Origin: Halomonas citrativorans
GTDB lineage: Bacteria; Pseudomonadota; Gammaproteobacteria; Pseudomonadales; Halomonadaceae
Assembly (NCBI RefSeq): GCF_900163645.1
Contig: NZ_FUKM01000003.1
Span: 62,001 to 126,000 of the forward strand
DNA: 64,000 nucleotides
Reading direction: 5' to 3'
Shown piece by piece: positions 58,489 to 64,000 of this stretch (position 1 is the first letter of the stretch; every line of letters starts with the position of its first letter). The notes below the pieces were generated by a model that was not told where the DNA came from, searched no databases, and was given only the letters and a program-made list of their open reading frames with translations. Position numbers and translations under genes: made by a program.

Positions 58489-58519
58489 AATTTAATCACT
58501 CATCACAGCACAGACTGCC

Positions 58520-60025
58520 TTACGCCGTTTGAGCAATAATCTCCTTCCATTTGGCCGGTCCGGTTTGATGAACCGAAGTGCCTTGGCTATCAACCGCTAC
58601 CGTGACCGGCATATCTTCTACTTCAAACTCATAGATGGCCTCCATCCCCAGGTCCTCAAAACCGACGACCCGAGATTTTTTAATCGCCTGAGCGACCAGG
58701 TAAGCCGAGCCACCCACTGCCATCAAGTAGACAGCCTGGTTATCACGGATTGCATCTATGGCCACTTGGCCACGTTCTGCTTTACCGACCATACCCAAAA
58801 GTCCGGTTTCTTCGAGCATGGTGCGCGTGAATTTATCCATCCGCGTCGCCGTTGTGGGCCCTGCTGGCCCCACCACTTCATCACGTACCGGGTCAACTGG
58901 GCCAACGTAATAGATAAACCGGCCTTTCATATCAACAGGCAGTGGCTCGCCTTTCGCCAGCATATCCACCATGCGCTTATGAGCAGCATCACGACCAGTC
59001 AGTAATTTACCATTCAGTAACAGCGTATCACCTGGCTGCCAGGTTTTAACTTCTTCGGGTGTTACGGTATCGAGATTAACGCGCTTCACGTTATCACCCA
59101 TTTCACGGGTAATTTCTGGCCAGTCTTCCAGTTTCGGCGGATCAAGCGCTGCAGGGCCTGAGCCATCCAGCGTAAAATGCGCATGGCGAGTTGCCGCACA
59201 GTTAGGAATGATCGCAACCGGCTTATTCGCCGCGTGGGTCGGGTAATCTTTTACTTTTATATCCAACACGGTGGTAAGGCCGCCGAGACCCTGAGCGCCA
59301 ATACCACTTTTATTGACCTTATCAAAAAGCTCTAACCGCAGTTCTTCAGCGCGGTTACTCGGGCCACGTGCTTGCAGGTCCTGAATATCAATAGGGTCAA
59401 GCAGTGCCTCTTTTGCGATCTGCATCGCTTTTTCAGCCGTGCCACCAATCCCAATACCCAACATGCCTGGTGGGCACCACCCTGCCCCCATTTTTGGAAG
59501 CTGCTCCATGACCCAATCGACAACGCTGTCAGAGGGGTTGAGCATCGCGAACTTGGATTTCGCCTCACTGCCGCCGCCTTTTGCCGCAACGTGAATGTCG
59601 ACCTTGTCACCAGGCACCAACTTGTGGTGGATAATAGCAGGCGTATTATCTTTGGTGTTTTGGCGCTTGCCGTCCGGGTCTGCCAGCACGGAGGCACGCA
59701 GCACGTTATCGGGCAACTGGTAAGCGCGGCGAACACCTTCGTTTACCATGTCGTCCAGGCTCATATCCGCGTCCCAGGTAACGTTCATGCCTACATGAAC
59801 GAAGACGGTAACAATACCCGTGTCCTGGCAGATAGGCCGATGGCCAGTGGCGCACATTCTCGAGTTAATCAAAATCTGCGCGATAGCATCCTTTGCAGCC
59901 GGGTTTTGTTCCCGTTTATACGCTGCATCCATGGCATCAATAAAATCTTTAGGATGATAGTAAGAGATATACTGCAGAGCATCGGCAACGCTTTGGATCA
60001 CGTCGTCCTGGCGAATCACGGTCAT
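58520..60025 (-). CDS. fumA: Class I fumarate hydratase
   Basis: [4Fe-4S] enzyme of 501 residues interconverting fumarate and malate in the TCA cycle. Cluster cysteine regions are CATGHRPICQDTG, IPNCAATRHAHFTLDG and GAGWCPPGMLGIGIGG. The C-terminal domain holds GPTTATRMDKFTRTMLEETG and AVGGSAYLVAQAIKKSRVV. Single gene; the 187 bases before it toward nei contain no other feature I can name. The symbol fumA versus fumB is a family choice. Confidence 0.95.
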   Translation of the reverse strand: MTVIRQDDVIQSVADALQYISYYHPKDFIDAMDAAYKREQNPAAKDAIAQILINSRMCATGHRPICQDTGIVTVFVHVGMNVTWDADMSLDDMVNEGVRRAYQLPDNVLRASVLADPDGKRQNTKDNTPAIIHHKLVPGDKVDIHVAAKGGGSEAKSKFAMLNPSDSVVDWVMEQLPKMGAGWCPPGMLGIGIGGTAEKAMQIAKEALLDPIDIQDLQARGPSNRAEELRLELFDKVNKSGIGAQGLGGLTTVLDIKVKDYPTHAANKPVAIIPNCAATRHAHFTLDGSGPAALDPPKLEDWPEITREMGDNVKRVNLDTVTPEEVKTWQPGDTLLLNGKLLTGRDAAHKRMVDMLAKGEPLPVDMKGRFIYYVGPVDPVRDEVVGPAGPTTATRMDKFTRTMLEETGLLGMVGKAERGQVAIDAIRDNQAVYLMAVGGSAYLVAQAIKKSRVVGFEDLGMEAIYEFEVEDMPVTVAVDSQGTSVHQTGPAKWKEIIAQTA

Positions 60026-60212
60026 GGAGTAACAGCTCCTTGGTTTTCGTCTTGTCTACGGCTACTTTAACGAAGGTGGAAATAGCCGTTTAAGCGTGCA
60101 AGCAGTATACCGTATTGATCCCCAAGCGGCAGCTTCTACGATTTGTTAACTATCGGCAAGTAAGCGGATTATTCGTTTTAGCAATCATACAAGATAACGG
60201 TATAACTAGTAA

Positions 60213-61037
60213 TTACACATCTGGCTGGCAGGCTGGGCACCAATACAAGCGTCGTGAGCCCACCATCGTTCGCTCGATAATGTCGCCGCAGCGGTGGCAA
60301 GAGAGCCCGGCCCGATCAAACACGGCAAATCGCCATTGGCGGCGAGATTCGCCTGCCGCTATTGCTTGTTCAATCCAGGCAGGTGCATTCGTTACGCCCG
60401 CTAACCGGTAAGCCTGCCGCGTAATTTCTACAATGAGCGCTGCCAACTGCATTTGCTGAACATCACTTAGATCGGCTGGGCGCTGTTTGGGGTGTAATTG
60501 GGCGAAAAACAAAATTTCGGAGCGAAGATAGTTGCCTAACCCCGCGACTAAGCCTTGATCAAGCAGCAGCGCCCCTAGGCTTCGCCGATAAAATTGCCTC
60601 ATGGTTAATCGCGCCAGCACCTTCTCAGGCGTTACCTGCTGGCTTAACAAATCAGGGCCCAAGCGAGCCAGAAAAGGATGCTTCTCAAGCTCGCTCGACT
60701 CCCAAAGAGAAATATCCGAGGCACTATAAAGGCTGGCTACCCTTCCCTCGGTTTCTAGCCTTACACGTAGAGCGCGATTGGTGACAGGTGGTTGATCGAC
60801 CCGATGAAGCTTCCAGACGCCATACAGCTGATTATGAGAATAGAGCACCTTTTGGTTGGCAAAGCGTATCAGCATGGCTTTACCGCGTGTGTCTACCGCT
60901 GTCACCTCAACACCTACCAGTGAATCGGCTTGAGCAGCAAGCTCTGGGAAAACAAACCAGGCATCATCAATTACCCGCCCGCCAATCTGCTTTTCAATTC
61001 GGTCAGCTGCCCGGCGGATTTCGGGTCCTTCTGGCAT
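60213..61037 (-). CDS. nei: Endonuclease VIII (Nei)
   Basis: DNA glycosylase/AP lyase of 274 residues for oxidised pyrimidines. N-terminal catalytic Pro and Glu in MPEGPEIRRAADRIEKQ, the H2TH region GLGNYLRSEILF, and a C-terminal zinc finger CHRCGDIIERTMVGSRRLYWCPACQ. Four bases after uvrB, likely one repair unit. Confidence 0.95.
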   Translation of the reverse strand: MPEGPEIRRAADRIEKQIGGRVIDDAWFVFPELAAQADSLVGVEVTAVDTRGKAMLIRFANQKVLYSHNQLYGVWKLHRVDQPPVTNRALRVRLETEGRVASLYSASDISLWESSELEKHPFLARLGPDLLSQQVTPEKVLARLTMRQFYRRSLGALLLDQGLVAGLGNYLRSEILFFAQLHPKQRPADLSDVQQMQLAALIVEITRQAYRLAGVTNAPAWIEQAIAAGESRRQWRFAVFDRAGLSCHRCGDIIERTMVGSRRLYWCPACQPDV

Positions 61038-61041
61038 ATCC

Positions 61042-63066
61042 TTATCCTAGCGCCAGCTGTTTTTCTTTCATTTGATGCAGTTGATCGCGCAGGCGCGCTG
61101 CTTCTTCAAACTCCAGATTCTGCGCTGCCTCAAACATCGCGTCTTCAAGCTTGCTGATAGCGGCTAACAAATCATGTGCCCCCATACTGGCGATATCGTA
61201 ATCACCGGCACCTTCTGCCACCTTACGCTCTGCCCCACGCTTACGGCTGTTCTTTTTGCCGGGTGCTTGCGCAGCTTCCAGAATATCTGCCACGGAGCGC
61301 GTCACGGTTGTAGGCGTAATGCCGTGCTTTTCATTGTGAGCTTGCTGCTTAGCCCGACGACTCTCCGTCACATCTATCGCTTTGCGCATGGAGTCGGTAA
61401 TACGATCACCGTACAAAATAGCTTTACCGTGGGCATTACGTGCCGCACGCCCAATCGTCTGAATTAGAGAGCGCTCTGCACGCAGGAATCCTTCCTTGTC
61501 AGCATCAAGAATGGCGACTAGCGACACCTCGGGAATATCCAGCCCTTCACGAAGCAGGTTAATACCCACCAGTACATCAAACTTGCCCAAGCGCAGGTCA
61601 CGAATAATTTCTACGCGCTCGACTGTATCGATATCGGAGTGTAAATAGCGAACACGCACCCCATGCTCATCAAAGTATTCTGTTAAATCTTCAGCCATGC
61701 GCTTGGTAAGCGTTGTCACCAATACGCGCTCACCGACGGCAGTACGCAAACCGATCTCGGAAAGCAGATCGTCCACCTGGGTGCTGGCCGGACGAACTTC
61801 AATTTCAGGATCCAGCAGCCCTGTAGGGCGCACCACCTGTTCCACCACTTGGCCCGCATGCTCCGCTTCATATTTGCCAGGCGTTGCCGAAACAAAAATA
61901 GCCTGAGGAGCAATGGCCTCCCACTCTTCAAACTTCATGGGTCGGTTATCCAGTGCCGAAGGCAAGCGAAAGCCGTACTCTACCAATGTCTCTTTACGCG
62001 AACGGTCGCCCTTATACATACCGCCCACCTGAGGCACGCTGACGTGAGACTCATCAATAAATAGCAGCGCGTCATCAGGCAAGTAGTCAAAAAACGTGGG
62101 CGGCGGCTCGCCAGGCGCACGCCCGGATAGATAGCGGGAGTAGTTCTCGATACCGTTGCAGTAACCCAGTTCCAGCATCATCTCGATATCGTAAAGCGTA
62201 CGCTGTTCAAGGCGCTGCGCTTCTACCAGGCGTTCATGCTTGCGCATCCATTCAAGACGCTCTTTCAATTCACCCTTTATCGAGTCAATCGCGCCTAAAA
62301 TGGTTTCACGCGGTGTTACATAGTGGGACTTGGGGTAAATCGTCATACGCGGCACCTGGCCCCGTATGTCCCCTGTTAGCGGATCAAAAATCCGAATAGA
62401 GTCGATTTCGTTATCAAACAGTTCAACCCGTACCGCATTCTCATCAGAATCAGCAGGAAAGATATCAATGACATCCCCGCGCACGCGATACGTGCCTCGG
62501 CGAAAGTCCATGTCATTGCGGGTGTATTGAAGCTCCGCCAAGCGGCGCAAAAAGGCGCGCTGATCTATCAACTCACCGCGGGTAAAGTGCAGACGCATTT
62601 TTAAATACTGGTCGGGGTCACCCAACCCGTAAATAGCCGAAACGGAAACAACGATGAGCGCATCACGACGTTCAAGCAAAGCCTTGGTTGCCGAGAGACG
62701 CATCTGCTCAATATGATCATTGATAGCTGCGTCTTTTTCGATAAATGTATCCGACGATGGCACGTAGGCTTCGGGCTGATAGTAGTCATAGTACGAAACA
62801 AAGTACTCGACAGCGTTATCCGGAAAGAAGGACTTAAACTCTCCATAAAGCTGAGCCGCGAGGGTTTTGTTAGGTGCCATCACAATGGTCGGGCGCTGAA
62901 GCTGCTCAACCACATTCGCCATGGTGAATGTTTTGCCCGACCCGGTTACCCCAAGCAGCGTTTGATGGGCAAGTCCTGACTCCAGGCCGCTTACCAGTCC
63001 TTTTATCGCATTTGGCTGGTCACCGGCAGGCTTAAATTTCGACTGCAACCGAAACTCTTTGCTCAT
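61042..63066 (-). CDS. uvrB: Excinuclease ABC subunit UvrB
   Basis: DNA damage-verifying helicase of 674 residues in nucleotide excision repair. Walker [19 protein letters not shown]; beta-hairpin [21 protein letters not shown]; helicase motifs [26 protein letters not shown] and [10 protein letters not shown]-terminal UVR domain. ATG at 63066 matches the family start MSKEFRL and has AGGAG 5 bases upstream; the ATG one codon earlier is closer. Confidence 0.98.
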   Translation of the reverse strand: MSKEFRLQSKFKPAGDQPNAIKGLVSGLESGLAHQTLLGVTGSGKTFTMANVVEQLQRPTIVMAPNKTLAAQLYGEFKSFFPDNAVEYFVSYYDYYQPEAYVPSSDTFIEKDAAINDHIEQMRLSATKALLERRDALIVVSVSAIYGLGDPDQYLKMRLHFTRGELIDQRAFLRRLAELQYTRNDMDFRRGTYRVRGDVIDIFPADSDENAVRVELFDNEIDSIRIFDPLTGDIRGQVPRMTIYPKSHYVTPRETILGAIDSIKGELKERLEWMRKHERLVEAQRLEQRTLYDIEMMLELGYCNGIENYSRYLSGRAPGEPPPTFFDYLPDDALLFIDESHVSVPQVGGMYKGDRSRKETLVEYGFRLPSALDNRPMKFEEWEAIAPQAIFVSATPGKYEAEHAGQVVEQVVRPTGLLDPEIEVRPASTQVDDLLSEIGLRTAVGERVLVTTLTKRMAEDLTEYFDEHGVRVRYLHSDIDTVERVEIIRDLRLGKFDVLVGINLLREGLDIPEVSLVAILDADKEGFLRAERSLIQTIGRAARNAHGKAILYGDRITDSMRKAIDVTESRRAKQQAHNEKHGITPTTVTRSVADILEAAQAPGKKNSRKRGAERKVAEGAGDYDIASMGAHDLLAAISKLEDAMFEAAQNLEFEEAARLRDQLHQMKEKQLALG

Positions 63067-63086
63067 CATTGCTCCTGAATGGAAAG

Positions 63087-63494
63087 TTAAATAACGTGCG
63101 TAGTGATATCGACAGTTGCCTGCGTCATCAGGCGCTGGATGGGGCAGCGATGACTGATCGCCTCCAGGCGCGCTCGCTGTTCCGGGTCACTGATCCCATG
63201 CAGTGTTAACGCTACATTCAATTTATAAGTTCCATGCGCTTCCTCACTGTCGTCCCGCTGCACCGTGACAGTAATCGCCGTAAGCGGCCACTTCTTGCGC
63301 TTGGCGTACATCTGCACCGTAATGGCCTTACACGTTCCCAGAGAAATATCGAAATAGTCGTGCGGGTCAGGCGCACTGCCTTCGCCTCCGACCAAAGTGG
63401 GAACATCGGCATACAGGGCCTCCAGGCTATCGACCTCAATACGCTGGCGAAATACATGGTTACGCTGGCTGATTACCGTAATAGGTGGATGCAT
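63087..63494 (-). CDS. OsmC-family peroxiredoxin-like protein
   Basis: OsmC/Ohr-fold protein of 135 residues. Two redox cysteines appear in [17 protein letters not shown] and [11 protein letters not shown], with [12 protein letters not shown] ahead. Such proteins reduce organic or other peroxides; substrate unknown. ATG overlaps the HMA-like gene stop (TGATG), so it is coupled; an in-frame TTG one codon earlier is less likely. Confidence 0.88.
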   Translation of the reverse strand: MHPPITVISQRNHVFRQRIEVDSLEALYADVPTLVGGEGSAPDPHDYFDISLGTCKAITVQMYAKRKKWPLTAITVTVQRDDSEEAHGTYKLNVALTLHGISDPEQRARLEAISHRCPIQRLMTQATVDITTHVI

Positions 63495-63691
63495 CAAGAT
63501 ACTTTCACTCCCAGCTTGAGCTTCTCTACGGCGTTAATCAGTGCCTCACGTTTAACACGGCCATCCACATCTGCACCGTGGCGACCTACCTCTGCACTAT
63601 CAACACCCTCCAACATCATCAATGCCGTGGTAATCTTGTTGACTTGATCAGCATTTTTTACGCCTTGAAATGTTAACGATTGCTGTGCCAT
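63494..63691 (-). CDS. Small HMA-like protein lacking the CxxC metal site
   Basis: Protein of 65 residues with the beta-alpha-beta-beta-alpha-beta pattern of heavy-metal-associated domains (SLTFQGVKNADQVNKITTAL, then GVDSAEVGRHGADVDG, then REALINAVEKLKLGV). The metal-binding CxxC is absent, replaced by the V-K-N-A-D region. ATG has AGGAAG. It is coupled to the OsmC gene. Function unknown. Confidence 0.7.
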   Translation of the reverse strand: MAQQSLTFQGVKNADQVNKITTALMMLEGVDSAEVGRHGADVDGRVKREALINAVEKLKLGVKVS

Positions 63692-63847
63692 TACGCTGTC
63701 TTCCTCACTTAATCTTATGCAAAACTGATACAACAGAAAGATTCTAGCACGCTATTACACCTTGCAATTAGTATCATTCGCCCACAGGTTGAGAAGCTCG
63801 GTGTCCTAACCCTACTTTCAGCGATCAGCGACCCATCAGGAGTTTAT

Positions 63848-64000
63848 ATGGCAATGGTTATCCCCTCTACTACGATCACCGACAATGTGCGCCTTAATCA
63901 CTTGGCAGCGCTGGATGTAATAGGGGCAGATGCTGAAAAATTTCTGCAGGGCCAAACAAGCGCTCAGGTCAGTTTAGCTGACGGCGAGTTTGCCCCCCTT
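63848..64000 (+). CDS. ygfZ: Folate-binding protein YgfZ (partial, N-terminus)
   Basis: The first 51 residues of a reading frame that continues beyond the window. The segment LAALDVIGADAEKFLQGQTSAQ matches the opening of the GcvT-like YgfZ/CAF17 family, which supports repair and assembly of [4Fe-4S] proteins with folate. The ATG has AGGAG 5 bases upstream. The characteristic KGCYxGQ motif lies beyond the edge, so the call rests on the N-terminus only. Confidence 0.8.
   Translation, partial: MAMVIPSTTITDNVRLNHLAALDVIGADAEKFLQGQTSAQVSLADGEFAPL

Overview
The window reads as a chromosomal segment of a moderately halophilic gammaproteobacterium, most likely Halomonas/Vreelandella (Halomonadaceae). 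The main evidence is a complete ectABC ectoine operon whose products closely resemble those I remember from Halomonas elongata. The gene orders ruvCAB-ybgC-tolQRAB-pal-cpoB and ubiG-mupP/yciK, the CysI-DUF934 pair and the UUP1-7TM/ATP-grasp/retropepsin cassette also fit. Genes are dense and mostly housekeeping. No rRNA, tRNA, CRISPR array, insertion sequence or prophage was recognised.

Layout. 0-2.3 kb: pdxH, a DUF2069 membrane protein, wrbA and a GGCT-fold protein. 2.4-4.9 kb: an Smr-domain protein, a set of palindromes, and a HipBA-type toxin-antitoxin pair. 5-15 kb: sulfite reductase with DUF934, a MATE exporter, B12-dependent methionine synthase, NfuA and the periplasmic methionine sulfoxide reductase MsrPQ. 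15.1-17.5 kb: a KfrA-like coiled-coil DNA-binding protein divergent from a tyrosine recombinase. Their shared AT-rich region carries two long perfect inverted repeats that overlap the apparent promoters; this is the most system-like accessory element here. 17.6-19.3 kb: sufE, yidD, hisI and a Zur-like Fur protein. 19.3-22.7 kb: an ATP-grasp ligase, an inactive transglutaminase-7TM protein and a lipoprotein retropepsin, forming one operon. 23-26 kb: a TetR regulator divergent from a dimethylglycine/N-methylproline demethylase-type flavoenzyme. The start of a decayed ProC-like gene is still visible behind the TetR gene. 26-28.5 kb: ectABC with a near-consensus promoter.

28.7-39.9 kb: glutathione reductase, beta-carbonic anhydrase, MsrA, TamB, TamA, a membrane-anchored coiled-coil protein, and a UDP-glucose-dehydrogenase-like protein that lacks the catalytic cysteine and other signature residues. 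40-42.4 kb: ubiG, a MupP-like phosphatase and yciK. 42.4-50.2 kb: the cell-envelope Tol-Pal operon and ruvCAB. 50.3-54.8 kb: aspS, an FmdB zinc ribbon, a D-2-hydroxyacid dehydrogenase, acylphosphatase and YihY. 54.9-64 kb: an NadM-Nudix fusion with an altered Nudix box, a HypT-like LysR regulator, cardiolipin synthase, class I fumarase, nei, uvrB, an OsmC protein with a small HMA-like partner, and the start of ygfZ.

The genes group around salt and oxidative stress and envelope integrity. Ectoine synthesis, the 7TM/retropepsin cassette and demethylation of methylated amino acids deal with osmolytes. MsrA, MsrPQ, Gor, WrbA, OsmC and the HypT-like regulator deal with oxidation. Tol-Pal, TamAB, Cls, YihY and MupP deal with the envelope. 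Start sites were adjusted by ribosome-binding site and family alignment where stated. Family assignments come from motif recognition, without database searches.
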